A stretch of DNA of 56,597 nt from Cutibacterium avidum ATCC 25577 (GCF_000227295.1 NZ_JH165054.1:1693675-1750271); one strand, 5' to 3'. Counted from the first letter of the stretch, positions 38,031-47,892 are shown. Translations and numbers: made by a program. Notes: generated by a model from the letters alone, not told the origin.

Positions 38031-38807
38031 GTGGCGCTGCCCGCCGTGACCAATCCAGCCGACACCCCTGGTCTCATCTTCCGGATGGGTGTGGGGACGC
38101 TGTACCCGCTGGCTCGTACCTTGACGCGGTTCGACCACCACGGTGGCGAGAATCTGCCTGGACCAGGGCCAGCCCTTGTCGTGAGCAACCACGTCTCCAA
38201 CTACGATCCCATCGTGCTGGGGTCCTTCTTGGTGGCCAATGGTCGTTGGCCGCACTGGTTGGCCAAGAAGGAGTTGTTCTCGGTGCCGATCGTCGGATGG
38301 GTGGCCTCGGCCAGTGGTCAGATCTCGGTGGACCGGAAGGGTCCGAATCCGGCCAAGGTCCTCGACGACGCCAAGGCTGGCTTGGACAAGGGCATGACGG
38401 TGGTCATGTACCCGGAAGGCACGATCACCGCGGATCCCCTGCATTGGCCGATGACCGGACGAACAGGTGCCGCACGCCTGGCCCTGGAGACCGGTGTACC
38501 CGTCATCCCGGTGGGGCAATGGGGACCCCAGGAGGTCATGGGATATAAGGAGATGACCTTCCCCAAACTGTGGCCGCGCAAGACGATGAAGCTGTACTGC
38601 GGGACCGAGGTCGAACTGTCGGACCTCCATGGCCATCACGACCGCGCGTCGGTCCGCGAGGCCACCAATCGCATCATGGATGCCATCGACGCCCAGGTCG
38701 CCCGTGCTCGCGGAGAGTTCCCGCCGTCGGACCGTTACGACATGCGCAAGGGGAGGCGGGTTCCCAAGTCGGTTGCTCCTGCGCGGCCAGTCGTCGACCC
38801 TCGGTGA
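38031..38807 (+). CDS. plsC: 1-acyl-sn-glycerol-3-phosphate acyltransferase (PlsC-like)
   Basis: Acylates lysophosphatidic acid to phosphatidic acid at the membrane. The protein has 258 residues. The catalytic HX4D motif is NHVSNYD near residue 57 and the glycerol-phosphate-binding motif is YPEGT near residue 126; GVPVIPVGQWGPQE (near 152) is the third acyltransferase block. GTG 38031 has AGGAGGG 6 bases upstream. Exact acyl and acceptor preference cannot be read. In many actinobacteria gpsA lies near here; it is absent. Confidence 0.88.
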   Translation: MALPAVTNPADTPGLIFRMGVGTLYPLARTLTRFDHHGGENLPGPGPALVVSNHVSNYDPIVLGSFLVANGRWPHWLAKKELFSVPIVGWVASASGQISVDRKGPNPAKVLDDAKAGLDKGMTVVMYPEGTITADPLHWPMTGRTGAARLALETGVPVIPVGQWGPQEVMGYKEMTFPKLWPRKTMKLYCGTEVELSDLHGHHDRASVREATNRIMDAIDAQVARARGEFPPSDRYDMRKGRRVPKSVAPARPVVDPR

Positions 38808-38855
38808 CGTGATGCCTCGGTAGGGTGGGGTGCCGTCATAGCGAAAGGACCTCAC

Positions 38856-39953
38856 ATGAATCGCACCCACGTTGCCGTCATCTTCGGTGGGATGAGTTCG
38901 GAGCATTCGATCTCCTGCCTGTCAGCGGCGAACGTGGTAGCTGCGATTGACCGTGAACGATTCGACGTCTCCGGTGTGGGCATCACCCCCGATGGTGTCT
39001 GGGTGCGATACGGGGTTGACGAGATCCTTGGCCTGCCCAGCACCGGCCAGCTTCCCGTCGTGGAGGTGGGGGATCGCTCCTTGGTGTCGGTCAAGCAGAT
39101 GCCGGAGGGTACCTGCATCGTTGACACCGAGGGCAACGCCGATCTCGTCCAGGTGGTCTTCCCAGTACTTCATGGTCCTTTCGGCGAGGACGGAACCATC
39201 CAGGGTCTGCTGGAGATGGCCGGCGTGCGCTATGTCGGGTGCGGCGTCGCGGCAAGTGCCAACTGCATGGACAAGCACCTCACCAAGATGATCCTGGCCG
39301 AGGCCGGGGTTCTCGTGGGTCCCTATGTCGTCGTCCGTGACCATGAGTGGCGAGAGGACCGCAATGCCGTTCTCAAGGCCGCTTCCCGCTTGGAATATCC
39401 GTTGTTCGTCAAGCCAGCGCGGGGCGGATCGTCAATCGGCATCTCCAAGGTGATGAGCCCCGACAGGCTGGAAGCCGCCATCGAGGTGGCTCGCGAGCAT
39501 GACAACAAGGTCCTCATCGAGCAGGGGATCCGAGGCCGCGAGATCGAGTGTTCCGTCCTCGACGGTCACCATGGTGCCGCCCCTCGAGCTTCCGTGCCTG
39601 GTGAGATCGTCGTCCATGACCCGGATGGTTTCTATGACTTCGAGGCCAAGTACCTGAGCGGGGAACAGAAGGCCTCCGTACAGGCCCGAGCCAAGCTTGA
39701 TGACGAGATCCGCAATCGGGTCCAGAAGGTCGCGATCAAGGCGTTCCGGGTGCTTGGCTGTGAAGGACTCGCCCGCATTGACACCTTCGTGGCCCCTGAC
39801 GGCACCGTCTACGTCAACGAGCCCAACACTATGCCGGGATTCACCCGCAGCTCGGGGTTCCCGCTGATGTGGCAGGCCAGTGGTATGACGTATGCCCAGA
39901 TCGTCAGCGAACTCATCGAGCTTGCCCTGGAACGTCCTCTGGGACTGCGCTGA
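38856..39953 (+). CDS. ddl: D-alanine--D-alanine ligase
   Basis: Joins two D-alanines for the peptidoglycan stem peptide. It is an ATP-grasp enzyme of 365 residues. N-terminal VAVIFGGMSSEHSIS carries the Glu-His-Ser substrate contacts. ATP-grasp elements follow: FVKPARGGSSIGISKV (near residue 186) and the metal-binding end VNEPNTMPGFTRSSGFP (near 323). ATG 38856 has AAAGGA upstream and a TAGGGT -10 candidate at 38821-38826. It is convergent with the DUF3515 gene, leaving 9 bases between the stops. Confidence 0.95.
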   Translation: MNRTHVAVIFGGMSSEHSISCLSAANVVAAIDRERFDVSGVGITPDGVWVRYGVDEILGLPSTGQLPVVEVGDRSLVSVKQMPEGTCIVDTEGNADLVQVVFPVLHGPFGEDGTIQGLLEMAGVRYVGCGVAASANCMDKHLTKMILAEAGVLVGPYVVVRDHEWREDRNAVLKAASRLEYPLFVKPARGGSSIGISKVMSPDRLEAAIEVAREHDNKVLIEQGIRGREIECSVLDGHHGAAPRASVPGEIVVHDPDGFYDFEAKYLSGEQKASVQARAKLDDEIRNRVQKVAIKAFRVLGCEGLARIDTFVAPDGTVYVNEPNTMPGFTRSSGFPLMWQASGMTYAQIVSELIELALERPLGLR

Positions 39954-39962
39954 TCTGAGCCC

Positions 39963-40421
39963 TCACTGGCAGGGCTGCACCACTGGCACCTTCTTGACGG
40001 TGGCCGACAGGTCGACCAAGGCATCGGCCTCCGGGGCGTACGTGGCAGGAACGGTCACCTCGACGTTGCCAGCCCTCCCGATGGTCGTGAAGCGCCAGCC
40101 GTCCTCGATCTGCTCGGCGAACCAGCCCACGTCGTTGATGACGTCACATCGCGACGTTGGTTCGAGTTTGGCGGGCTTGTCCACCCCACAGCGCAGCACG
40201 ATGCGGGGGTCGCCCCAGGTCGCCACCGTCCCGTCATGATCCTCGAGGTTCGCTCCGGCAACCGTCTGTGGCAGATCGGCCATCGCGGCCTGACATCCGG
40301 CAGCGGCTGAACCGCTGGGAGACGGATGGGTGATGGGTTCCTCGTTCGAGCACGCTGCTGTGCCGGCCAACAGACAGACAGCCAGCATGGTTGCGCACCG
40401 GGTTGCATGATGGATGGGCAC
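39963..40421 (-). CDS. DUF3515 family lipoprotein
   Basis: Protein of 152 residues with a signal peptide (MPIHHATRCATMLAVCLLAG) and a lipobox-like TAAC, with Cys 24 as the probable lipidated residue; the -3 position is Thr rather than the preferred Leu. The rest is a small Cys-containing domain (GCQAAM, LRCGV, SRCDVI, QPCQ), four Cys residues that could form disulfides outside the cell. The gene lies between ddl and thiL, the same place as in many actinobacteria (Rv2980 type). Function is unknown. It is divergent from thiL with 51 bases between the starts. Confidence 0.85.
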   Translation of the reverse strand: MPIHHATRCATMLAVCLLAGTAACSNEEPITHPSPSGSAAAGCQAAMADLPQTVAGANLEDHDGTVATWGDPRIVLRCGVDKPAKLEPTSRCDVINDVGWFAEQIEDGWRFTTIGRAGNVEVTVPATYAPEADALVDLSATVKKVPVVQPCQ

Positions 40422-40472
40422 GCACTCACGCTAACGTGTTCTCGACCACCAGCCCGGTACCAAGGAGATCCA

Positions 40473-41435
40473 ATGGCCACCACGACGACCATTTCCCAGG
40501 TGGGGGAGTTCCCGCTCATTTCCTCCATCGTCAGGGATCTGCCCATGAGCCAGGCCGTCACCCTGGGACCGGGGGACGACGGTGCCGTCTTCCAGGTTGA
40601 CGGATCTGTCGTCGTCTCGACCGATGTCCTCGTCGAAGAGGTACATTTCCGTCGCAGATGGTCGACGGCTACCGATGTCGGTCGGAAAGCCGTCGCCGTC
40701 AATGTCTCCGACATCGAGGCGATGGGCGCTGTCCCGGTCGCCCTCGTCGTCGGATTCTCCGCGCCGGGAGATCTGCCGGCGTCCTGGGCCCGGGAGTTCA
40801 TGGCAGGAATGGCTGCCGAGGCCGAGCAGGCTGGGGTGAGCGTCGTGGGAGGTGACACGACCGCTGGACCTGTCATCAGCATTGCGGTCACCGTGATAGG
40901 CCAGACAGCTGGGATGGCCCCGGTCCGTCGTGACGGCGCCGTGCCCGGAGACGAGGTGGCAGTCGTCGGTCAGCTTGGCCTGGCTGCTGCTGGACTCGTG
41001 CTGCTCGGTCGAGGATTCCGGTCACCGCGTGCAGCGGTCTCGGCCCAACGATGTCCTGAGGTCCCTTACGGGCAGGGACGGGTGGCGGCTCAGGCGGGCG
41101 CCCACGCGATGATTGACCTCTCGGACGGCTTGTTGGCCGATCTGGGCCACATCGCAGAGGAGTCTGGATTCGCCATCGACGTCAACACCTCGGTTCTCGA
41201 CATCGAGGAATCAGTGCGGACTGTCGGCATGGCCACCGGGATGGACCCGCTCGACTGGGTGCTGGCCGGAGGGGAGGACCATGCCTTGGCGGCAACCTTT
41301 GCTCCCGGCACCGTTCCGGAGGGATGGACGGTCATCGGGCGGGTCCTTCCACCCGACCAGGTCGCCGACCCCACGGTTCTCGTCGACGGCCAACCGTGGC
41401 AGCGTGAGCGAGGCTGGACCCACTTCCATTCCTGA
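40473..41435 (+). CDS. thiL: Thiamine-monophosphate kinase
   Basis: Makes thiamine pyrophosphate from thiamine monophosphate, the last step of the pathway. The protein has 320 residues. The AIRS-like fold opens with LGPGDDGAVF (near residue 34); the catalytic and Mg residues lie in VNVSDIEAMGA (near 80) and VVGGDTTAGP (near 127), and DLSDGLLADL (near 213) is intact. ATG 40473 has AAGGAG 6 bases upstream; a longer frame from 40326 overlaps the divergent gene and is rejected. Confidence 0.94.
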   Translation: MATTTTISQVGEFPLISSIVRDLPMSQAVTLGPGDDGAVFQVDGSVVVSTDVLVEEVHFRRRWSTATDVGRKAVAVNVSDIEAMGAVPVALVVGFSAPGDLPASWAREFMAGMAAEAEQAGVSVVGGDTTAGPVISIAVTVIGQTAGMAPVRRDGAVPGDEVAVVGQLGLAAAGLVLLGRGFRSPRAAVSAQRCPEVPYGQGRVAAQAGAHAMIDLSDGLLADLGHIAEESGFAIDVNTSVLDIEESVRTVGMATGMDPLDWVLAGGEDHALAATFAPGTVPEGWTVIGRVLPPDQVADPTVLVDGQPWQRERGWTHFHS

Positions 41436-41533
41436 GATGACCACGGCATTGACATCGCGTTCGAACGATGACACTCGCTGATCAATCATCTGACTCTCCG
41501 CCTGGCCTGTCGGCCACTGGTGGCCATGGTTGA

Positions 41534-41539
41534 TAACGT
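41534..41539 (+). promoter_or_regulatory. -10 element of ftsK
   Basis: TAACGT followed by 7 bases and ATG 41547. There is no good Shine-Dalgarno sequence, so a leaderless start is likely. Confidence 0.4.
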
Positions 41540-41546
41540 CAATGGC

Positions 41547-44132
41547 ATGGCGACCCGTGCGTCTTCCCCAGCGCGGTCCCGAAATACGACGGCGAAGAAA
41601 TCGTCACGTGGCTCGGGCACACGCTCGAACGGAAGCAACAAGAAAACGTCGACCAGCTCGAGGAGCAGGTCGACGCCACCGAGTGCACCCACTTCCACGA
41701 ATCCGGTGGCCCGAGCGCTGTCGGCAACTTGGTCGGGTATTGCTCGCGGACTGGGAACTATGGTCCGCGGTATCGGTGGACGTCCCGCGGAGCCTGAGGT
41801 GACCCACGACGGTACCGGGCTCATGCTGCTGTTGTTGTCGGCCCTGGTAGCCGCTGGATTCTGGTTCGATCTGCCCGGTGGCTTCGGCAACGGATTGCGA
41901 ATGGGTGTGGCGACGATCTTCGGGTCGCTGTCCTACGCCCTGCCGCTGCTCGGGCTAGCCATGATGTGGCACATCCTGCGTCACCCGGCGACCAACGGCA
42001 CGGGTGGACGCCAGGTAATGGGCTGGGTGTGTTTCTTCCTCGGCCTACTTGGCGTCGTCAACATTGCCCACGGCCTTCCCCGCCCGGATCGTCCTGAGGC
42101 AGTCCGCGCCGCCGGCGGCATGCTTGGTTACATCTCCTCGAGTCTGCTGGCTGACCTGCTGACGAAGTGGGTCGCCTTGCCTCTGCTCATCCTCGTGACG
42201 GTCCTGGGCGTGCTCCTCATCGTGGGACGCCCCCTCGTTGACGGGGCCGCACGGGTGCGAAACGCCTCTCGTCGCGCGGTGGCCAAGCCTCGTGAGATCG
42301 AGTCTCGCCGGGCCTACGACACCCCTCTGGTGACAGACACCCTCGTTGACCACAATCCTGACGAGATCGCCACACAAGAGATGCCCTCTGTCAAGGGTCG
42401 TCGTTCCAGGAAACGCAAGAGCAGCTCCGAGCGCACCGATGAGAGTCTTGACGCGATCTTTGACGCCGAAATCGTCGATGAGCCCCCTTCCGACGTGGCC
42501 GGGGATTCCTTGCCGCTCGACCTTCCGACCGGGGACGACGAACCTGCCAAGGAACGCACGACTGCCGGGTTGCCGCAGGGATTCACCGTTCACGAACATG
42601 CGGACCTCGAACCCCCGGCCCATGAACCGATGCCAGCTCGCGTCGAGCAATTGCAGCTCTCCGGTGACATCGCCTACACCCTGCCGGCCTCTGAGCTGCT
42701 CCATCCGGGATCGATTCCGCAGGCTCGCACGGAGGCCTCTGACGCTGTCGTCTCTAAATTGTCGTCGGTCTTCGACGAGTTCGGGATCGACGCCCAGGTG
42801 ACTGGCTACTCCCGTGGCCCGACGGTGACCCGTTACGAGGTCGAGCTCGGAGCGGCCGTCAAGGTCGAGAAGGTCACCGCACTGAGCAAGAACATTGCCT
42901 ATGCGGTGGCATCCCCGGACGTCCGCATTCTGTCGCCCATCCCCGGCAAGTCGGCCATCGGCATCGAGATCCCCAACCGCGACAAGGAAATCGTCTCCTT
43001 GGGCGACGTGCTGCGCTCCTCGAAGGCTCGCAATGACCACAACCCGTTGGTCGTCGGCCTGGGCAAGGACGTCGAGGGCGGGTTCGTCATCGCTAATGTC
43101 GCGAAGATGCCGCACCTCTTGGTGGCCGGTGCGACGGGTTCCGGTAAGTCAAGCTTCGTCAACTCCCTCATCACGTCTGTGATGATGCGAGCGACCCCCG
43201 ACGAGGTCCGCATGATGCTCGTAGACCCCAAACGAGTGGAGTTGACCCAGTACGAGGGGATTCCTCACCTGGTCACCCCCATCATCACCAGCGCCAAGAA
43301 GGCTGCCGAGGCCTTGCAGTGGGTGGTCCGCGAGATGGACCAGCGTTACGACGACCTGGCCGCCTTCGGCTTCCGCCATGTCAAGGACTTCAACAAGGCT
43401 GTGCTGGCGGGAGAGGTCACTCTTCCGCCCGGTTCCGAGCGGGTGCTGGCCCCTTACCCATATCTGTTGGTCGTCGTCGATGAGTTGGCTGACCTCATGC
43501 TGGTGGCCCCGCGTGACGTCGAGGACTCCATCGTCCGCATCACCCAGCTGGCCCGAGCTGCCGGCATCCACCTGGTACTGGCCACCCAGCGGCCGTCGAC
43601 CGACGTCTGCACCGGCCTCATCAAGGCAAACATCCCGTCGCGGCTGGCGTTCGCGACCTCGTCGATGACGGACTCCCGCGTCATCTTGGACCAGCCGGGC
43701 GCCGAGAAGCTCGTGGGTCAAGGTGACGGGTTGTTCTTGCCGATGGGTGCGTCGAAGCCGGTGCGTGTACAGGGATCGTGGGTGTCTGATTCCGAGATTC
43801 ACCAGGTCGCCGCTCACGTGAAGTCCCAGATGGAGGCCCATTACCGCGAGGACGTCGCCGCCCCTACCGCCGAGAAGAAGGTTGCCGAGGACATTGGTGA
43901 CGACATGGAGCTCGTGCTCGAGGCGGCGAAGCTCGTGGTCGAGTTGCAGTTGGGTTCGACATCAATGTTGCAGCGCAAACTGCGCGTCGGATTCGCCAAG
44001 GCCGGTCGCCTCATGGACATCTTGGAGACCCGTCATGTCGTCGGGCCGTCGGAGGGCTCCAAGCCTCGAGACGTGCTGGTGCGCCCTGACGATCTTGACG
44101 ACGTCCTCGCGAATCTGCAAGCAGAAGCCTGA
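41547..44132 (+). CDS. ftsK: DNA translocase FtsK/SpoIIIE
   Basis: Septal ATPase that pumps DNA and activates XerCD recombination at dif. The protein has 861 residues. After a basic Ser/Thr/Lys-rich start come four hydrophobic helices (about 90-235), a low-complexity linker (about 245-360), and the motor with Walker A GATGSGKSSF near residue 528 and Walker B VVVDELADLM near 640. The gamma DNA-reading domain closes the protein (LVVELQLGSTSMLQRKLRVGFAKAGRLMD, near 795). ATG 41547 follows a -10-like TAACGT by 7 bases; frames from 41520 would add 9 residues. A terminator hairpin follows. Confidence 0.95.
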   Translation: MATRASSPARSRNTTAKKSSRGSGTRSNGSNKKTSTSSRSRSTPPSAPTSTNPVARALSATWSGIARGLGTMVRGIGGRPAEPEVTHDGTGLMLLLLSALVAAGFWFDLPGGFGNGLRMGVATIFGSLSYALPLLGLAMMWHILRHPATNGTGGRQVMGWVCFFLGLLGVVNIAHGLPRPDRPEAVRAAGGMLGYISSSLLADLLTKWVALPLLILVTVLGVLLIVGRPLVDGAARVRNASRRAVAKPREIESRRAYDTPLVTDTLVDHNPDEIATQEMPSVKGRRSRKRKSSSERTDESLDAIFDAEIVDEPPSDVAGDSLPLDLPTGDDEPAKERTTAGLPQGFTVHEHADLEPPAHEPMPARVEQLQLSGDIAYTLPASELLHPGSIPQARTEASDAVVSKLSSVFDEFGIDAQVTGYSRGPTVTRYEVELGAAVKVEKVTALSKNIAYAVASPDVRILSPIPGKSAIGIEIPNRDKEIVSLGDVLRSSKARNDHNPLVVGLGKDVEGGFVIANVAKMPHLLVAGATGSGKSSFVNSLITSVMMRATPDEVRMMLVDPKRVELTQYEGIPHLVTPIITSAKKAAEALQWVVREMDQRYDDLAAFGFRHVKDFNKAVLAGEVTLPPGSERVLAPYPYLLVVVDELADLMLVAPRDVEDSIVRITQLARAAGIHLVLATQRPSTDVCTGLIKANIPSRLAFATSSMTDSRVILDQPGAEKLVGQGDGLFLPMGASKPVRVQGSWVSDSEIHQVAAHVKSQMEAHYREDVAAPTAEKKVAEDIGDDMELVLEAAKLVVELQLGSTSMLQRKLRVGFAKAGRLMDILETRHVVGPSEGSKPRDVLVRPDDLDDVLANLQAEA

Positions 44133-44160
44133 GGAACCCAAGAACTGAGGTACGCGAGAG

Positions 44161-44188
44161 GGGTCCGAACGATGTGTTCGGACCCTTT
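44161..44188. terminator. Terminator after ftsK
   Basis: GGGTCCGAAC (44161-44170), loop GATGT, GTTCGGACCC (44176-44185) and a short T-run. It is shared with the convergent DUF805 gene. Confidence 0.85.
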
Positions 44189-44210
44189 CTGATGTCTGGT
44201 GACTGAAGAG

Positions 44211-44783
44211 TTACTCGGTGACGGGCAGCGGCTCCTTGTCGTAGGACTGCCACGCATTCTCGTCGGAATCCTGGACGAGGTAGACCAGCACCCAGATCCA
44301 ACCAATGACCGGGATGAGGGAGATGAGCAGCCACCAGCCGGTGTGGTTGGTGTCGTGCAGGCGGCGCACACCGATCGCGATTGAGGGGATGAGAGTACCC
44401 AGGAACCAGATGGTGCTCAGGACCGCGTAGAGCCTCGCCGGGTCGTTGGGGGTCCCGTCCATGGCGAAATTGATCGCATTGAGGATCATCTCGACCAGGA
44501 TCGAGAAGAGGAAGATCCACCAGTACTCGGATCGGGATGCCCGCCCGTTGAAGACGGCGTAATTCTTGAAGAAGAGTTTGACGGCGCGGCCGAAATCGAC
44601 GTGCGGCCTTCGGTGGTCCTCGCCAGACGGGTCACTGTGATTGGAGTAAGGATCTGGAGCCTGGTAGGGATGAGCGGTCACAGGCTGTCCGAACTGGTCG
44701 AAACCGCCTTGCGCGTGGCTCTCGCTGGGCCACTCCGGGCCGCCAAAATAGTCAGGTTGCTGTGGGTGGTTCGGCTGTGTCAT
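44211..44783 (-). CDS. DUF805 membrane protein
   Basis: Protein of 190 residues. The first 65 residues are Pro/Gln/His/Asp-rich and cytoplasmic. The DUF805 domain follows with conserved FNGRASRSEYWWIFLF (near residue 78), three to four membrane helices and the RRLHDTNHTGWW motif (near 140). Function of the family is unknown. ATG 44783 has AAGGAGT at good spacing. A perfect palindrome overlaps its probable -10 (44818-44834), so it is likely regulated. Confidence 0.88.
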   Translation of the reverse strand: MTQPNHPQQPDYFGGPEWPSESHAQGGFDQFGQPVTAHPYQAPDPYSNHSDPSGEDHRRPHVDFGRAVKLFFKNYAVFNGRASRSEYWWIFLFSILVEMILNAINFAMDGTPNDPARLYAVLSTIWFLGTLIPSIAIGVRRLHDTNHTGWWLLISLIPVIGWIWVLVYLVQDSDENAWQSYDKEPLPVTE

Positions 44784-44817
44784 GCGAACTCCTTATTCAT
44801 CAATTGACGGCAGCAAT

Positions 44818-44834
44818 ATTCAGGATACCTGAAT
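44818..44834. promoter_or_regulatory. Candidate operator in the DUF805 promoter
   Basis: Perfect dyad ATTCAGG-ATA-CCTGAAT. On the minus strand it contains a -10-like TATCCT, with TGTGAC about 18 bases upstream as -35. A further half-site CCTGAAT lies at 44909-44915. I do not recognise the regulator. Confidence 0.5.
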
Positions 44835-44936
44835 GGCACAGCACCGTCACAGCGTACACAACCAGACATGCAAAGGTGGTTCGTAGCCGCCAAAACGTAG
44901 TACCTGACCTGAATGCGATCTGCGGCGCGCAAGGGT

Positions 44937-45010
44937 GGGCGCAGCCGGGCTCGAACCGGCGACCTCCAGCGTGTAAGGCAGGCGCTCTGACCAACTGAGC
45001 TATACGCCCC
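44937..45010 (-). tRNA. tRNA-Val (TAC anticodon)
   Basis: A 74-base cloverleaf. Acceptor GGGCGTA pairs with TGCGCCC (one G-T pair), the D arm is AGCTCAGTTGGTCAGAGC, the anticodon loop CTTACAC reads TAC (valine, GTA codons) and the T arm GGTTCGAGCC is standard. CCA is not encoded. A -10-like TACAGT lies at 45021-45026 on the same strand. Confidence 0.95.
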
Positions 45011-45107
45011 GGATGCACCACTGTACCGAGTCGTGGGTGTGAGCACACCGTTCGGGGTCGGCGTCGACACGGTGAGTTGTCGTTGTGCCCCTGTAGAGTT
45101 GGCTGAC

Positions 45108-46214
45108 GTGGCATTGGTAGACCTTCAACAGACTGTCGAGGAGCTCGACACATCCCTGTCCTCGATCGAAAATGTTCTCGACCCCGAGGCCAAGAAGGCC
45201 GAGATCGCGGACCTCGAGGAACAGGTGGCCGCCCCGAACCTGTGGGATGACCAGGAGAACGCTCAGCGGGTGACTTCGCGGCTGTCTGCCCTGCAGGCTG
45301 AGATCGAGCGCCTGGAGCGGCTGCGTTCGCGCATCGAGGACGTCAAGGTTCTGCTGGAGTTCGCAGCTGATGGCGATGACGCGGAGTCCCTGGCGGAGGC
45401 GACGAGCGAGGCAGCCAAGCTTCGCGAGGAGATCGACGCTCTCGAGGTTCGCACCCTGCTGTCCGGGCAGTATGACGAGCGTGAGGCGGTCGTCACCATC
45501 CGTTCGGAGGCTGGTGGCGTCGACGCGGCTGACTTCGCCGAGATGTTGCTGCGGATGTACCTGCGTTGGGCCGAGCGTCACGGTTACAAGATCGAGGTCC
45601 TCGACACTTCGTACGCAGAGGAGGCGGGCATCAAGTCCGCGACTTTCGTCGTCCATGCTCCCTTCGCCTACGGCACCTTGTCGGTCGAACAGGGCACTCA
45701 CCGTCTGGTGCGTATCAGCCCCTTCGACAACCAGGGACGTCGTCAGACCTCCTTTGCCGGTGTCGAGGTGCTCCCCGTCGTCGAGGAGACCGACCACGTC
45801 GACATTCCGGAGTCGGACCTGCGCGTCGACGTCTTCCACGCGTCCGGCCCCGGTGGCCAGGGAGTCAACACCACCGACTCGGCTGTCCGCCTGACCCACC
45901 TTCCCACTGGCATCGTGGTGAGTTGTCAGAATGAACGTTCCCAGATCCAGAACAAGGCTGCTGCCCTTCGAGTCCTGCAGGCCAAGCTGCTGGAGAAGGC
46001 TCGCGAGGAGCAGGAAGCCGAGATGAACTCTCTGAAGTCGGAAGGCAACTCGTGGGGTGCCCAGATGCGCTCCTACGTGCTGCATCCGTACCAGATGGTC
46101 AAGGATCTGCGCACCAATCACGAGGTTGGCAACACCGACGCGGTCTTCGACGGCGACATCGACGACTTCATTGACGCCGGCATCCGTTGGCGTCGCAAGA
46201 ACGAGACTGACTGA
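45108..46214 (+). CDS. prfB: Peptide chain release factor 2
   Basis: Recognises UGA and UAA stop codons. The protein has 368 residues. The codon-reading SPF tripeptide is in [18 protein letters not shown] near residue 205 and the catalytic GGQ is in [13 protein letters not shown] near 250. The early coding region is one uninterrupted frame with no in-frame TGA, so the programmed +1 frameshift used by many bacteria is absent. GTG 45108 gives the usual start; TAGAGT (45094-45099) lies 8 bases upstream as a possible -10. It begins the prfB-ftsE-ftsX-smpB cluster typical of actinobacteria. Confidence 0.95.
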   Translation: MALVDLQQTVEELDTSLSSIENVLDPEAKKAEIADLEEQVAAPNLWDDQENAQRVTSRLSALQAEIERLERLRSRIEDVKVLLEFAADGDDAESLAEATSEAAKLREEIDALEVRTLLSGQYDEREAVVTIRSEAGGVDAADFAEMLLRMYLRWAERHGYKIEVLDTSYAEEAGIKSATFVVHAPFAYGTLSVEQGTHRLVRISPFDNQGRRQTSFAGVEVLPVVEETDHVDIPESDLRVDVFHASGPGGQGVNTTDSAVRLTHLPTGIVVSCQNERSQIQNKAAALRVLQAKLLEKAREEQEAEMNSLKSEGNSWGAQMRSYVLHPYQMVKDLRTNHEVGNTDAVFDGDIDDFIDAGIRWRRKNETD

Positions 46215-46224
46215 CGGGACAGAC

Positions 46225-46911
46225 GTGATCACCTTCGAAAACGTCACGAAGACATATTTCGGACAGAGTCAGGCCGCTTTGTCCGACGTCAACGTCGACA
46301 TCGACAAGGGGGAGTTCGTCTTCCTCGTCGGCCAGTCCGGTTCGGGCAAGTCGACTTTCATCCGACTGATCCTGCGCGAGTACCGCCCGACGAGGGGAAC
46401 CCTCTACGTCGCCGGTAAGAACCTCAATCAGCTGAGGTCGTGGAAGGTGCCGGCCCTGCGTCGTCAGATCGGTACGGTATTCCAGGACTTCCGCCTGCTG
46501 CCGGGCAAGTCGGTCTACGACAACGTCGCCTTCGCGATGCAGGTCATCGGCAAGTCGACCAAGGAGATTCGTACCGTCGTCCCTGAGACCTTGGAACTGG
46601 TCGGCTTGGACGGCAAGGAGAAGCGGATGCCCGATGAGCTCTCCGGTGGTGAGCAGCAGCGCGTCGCCTTGGCCAGGGCCTTCGTCAATCGTCCCAAGAT
46701 CCTCATCGCCGACGAGCCGACCGGAAACCTCGACCCTGATACTGCCGTGGGCATCATGAAGGTCCTTGATCGCATTAACCGCACTGGTACCACGGTTGTC
46801 ATGGCCACTCATGACTCGACGATCGTCGACCAGATGAGACGACGAGTCATCGAGCTCGAGTCCGGACATGTCGTCCGGGACGAGAACGAGGGCGTTTACC
46901 GCAACTCCTGA
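46225..46911 (+). CDS. ftsE: Cell-division ABC ATPase FtsE
   Basis: Forms the FtsEX complex that activates peptidoglycan hydrolases at the septum. The protein has 228 residues. Walker [10 protein letters not shown] is near residue 36, the signature [14 protein letters not shown] near 138 and Walker [13 protein letters not shown] near 160. GTG 46225 begins the typical VITFENVTK start, with GGGA upstream; the open frame back to 46057 overlaps prfB. It lies 10 bases after prfB and 32 before ftsX. Confidence 0.95.
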   Translation: MITFENVTKTYFGQSQAALSDVNVDIDKGEFVFLVGQSGSGKSTFIRLILREYRPTRGTLYVAGKNLNQLRSWKVPALRRQIGTVFQDFRLLPGKSVYDNVAFAMQVIGKSTKEIRTVVPETLELVGLDGKEKRMPDELSGGEQQRVALARAFVNRPKILIADEPTGNLDPDTAVGIMKVLDRINRTGTTVVMATHDSTIVDQMRRRVIELESGHVVRDENEGVYRNS

Positions 46912-46943
46912 GATCCCCGACACGAGACAGAACGAGGAAATAC

Positions 46944-47846
46944 ATGCGTCACACCTTGCGAGAGACGTGGTCCGGGCTGCGCCGCAATGCGACGATGACC
47001 CTGGCCGTCATCGTCACGATGTGGGTTTCCCTGTCCCTGTTCGGGGCGGCCCTGCTGGCCACCCAGCAGGTCGACCTGCTCAAGGGCAAGTGGTATGACA
47101 AGGTCGAGGTCTCGGTCTTCCTGTGTGTTGACGGCGTCTCGGGGGCGCAGTGCTCGGGGGAGAAGGCCGCCACTCAGGCTCAGAAGGACGAGATTCGTCA
47201 GGCTCTGCAGACCAATCCCCAGGTCTCGCATGTCTACTACGAGTCCAAGCACGAGGCCTTCCAGGAGTACCAGCGCATCTATGCGGATTCACCGGTCAAG
47301 GACGTTCTCACCGAGGACACCATTCAGGACTCCTATCGCGTCAAATTGGTCGATCCCCAGCAATATCAGGGGGTGGTGACGGAGGCGCAGGGCCTGCCCG
47401 GTGTGCAGTCGGTCGTTGACCTGCACAACGTGTTGGACCCGATATTTCTGTGGATGAATGCCCTCAAATGGGTGACCTTCGGAATGTCGGCGCTCTTGTT
47501 GGTCGCTGCGGCCTTGCAGATTGGCAACACCATTCGGATGGCTGCCTTCGCCAGACGTCGCGAACTGGGCATCATGAAGTTGGTAGGTGCTTCGAACGCG
47601 TATATCCTCATGCCCTTCCTCCTGGAGTCCCTCATCGCGGGTCTCATCGGAGCGTTGCTGGCCTGCCTCACCCTCGCCTTGGGCGCCGACTTGGTGGTCA
47701 TGCGCAAGATGGCTCATTCCATCACGACGGTGGCGTGGATTGGGTGGCCTCAAGTGTGGACCTCGATCGCGTGGATGATCGTCGTGGCCATCGTGTTGTC
47801 TGTGGCACCGGCCTACATTGCGACCAAGAAGTACCTCAGGGTCTGA
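46944..47846 (+). CDS. ftsX: Cell-division permease-like protein FtsX
   Basis: Membrane partner of FtsE. It has 300 residues with one N-terminal helix (about 20-40), an extracellular domain (about 45-170) that in other bacteria contacts cell-wall hydrolases, then three helices (about 175-295). The extracellular Cys pair ([14 protein letters not shown]) is notable and also typical of actinobacterial FtsX. GAACGAGGAA precedes ATG 46944. Hydrolase partner genes are not in this window. Confidence 0.94.
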   Translation: MRHTLRETWSGLRRNATMTLAVIVTMWVSLSLFGAALLATQQVDLLKGKWYDKVEVSVFLCVDGVSGAQCSGEKAATQAQKDEIRQALQTNPQVSHVYYESKHEAFQEYQRIYADSPVKDVLTEDTIQDSYRVKLVDPQQYQGVVTEAQGLPGVQSVVDLHNVLDPIFLWMNALKWVTFGMSALLLVAAALQIGNTIRMAAFARRRELGIMKLVGASNAYILMPFLLESLIAGLIGALLACLTLALGADLVVMRKMAHSITTVAWIGWPQVWTSIAWMIVVAIVLSVAPAYIATKKYLRV

Positions 47847-47892
47847 GTTCCTCCGTATAGGATGGAACGTCCTGTGTCGAAGGAGGTCCGCC

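Noticed and set aside
39954-39962. Possible terminator between convergent ddl and the DUF3515 gene
   Set aside because: Only 9 bases separate the stops and no hairpin is visible; termination must lie within the opposite coding regions.
45108-45240. Programmed frameshift in prfB
   Set aside because: No in-frame TGA or CTTTGA slippery site occurs in the first codons; the frame is continuous.
45000-46247. A 415-codon minus-strand frame opposite prfB
   Set aside because: It starts inside ftsE, runs through the tRNA-Val gene end and has no recognised domain; prfB is certain.
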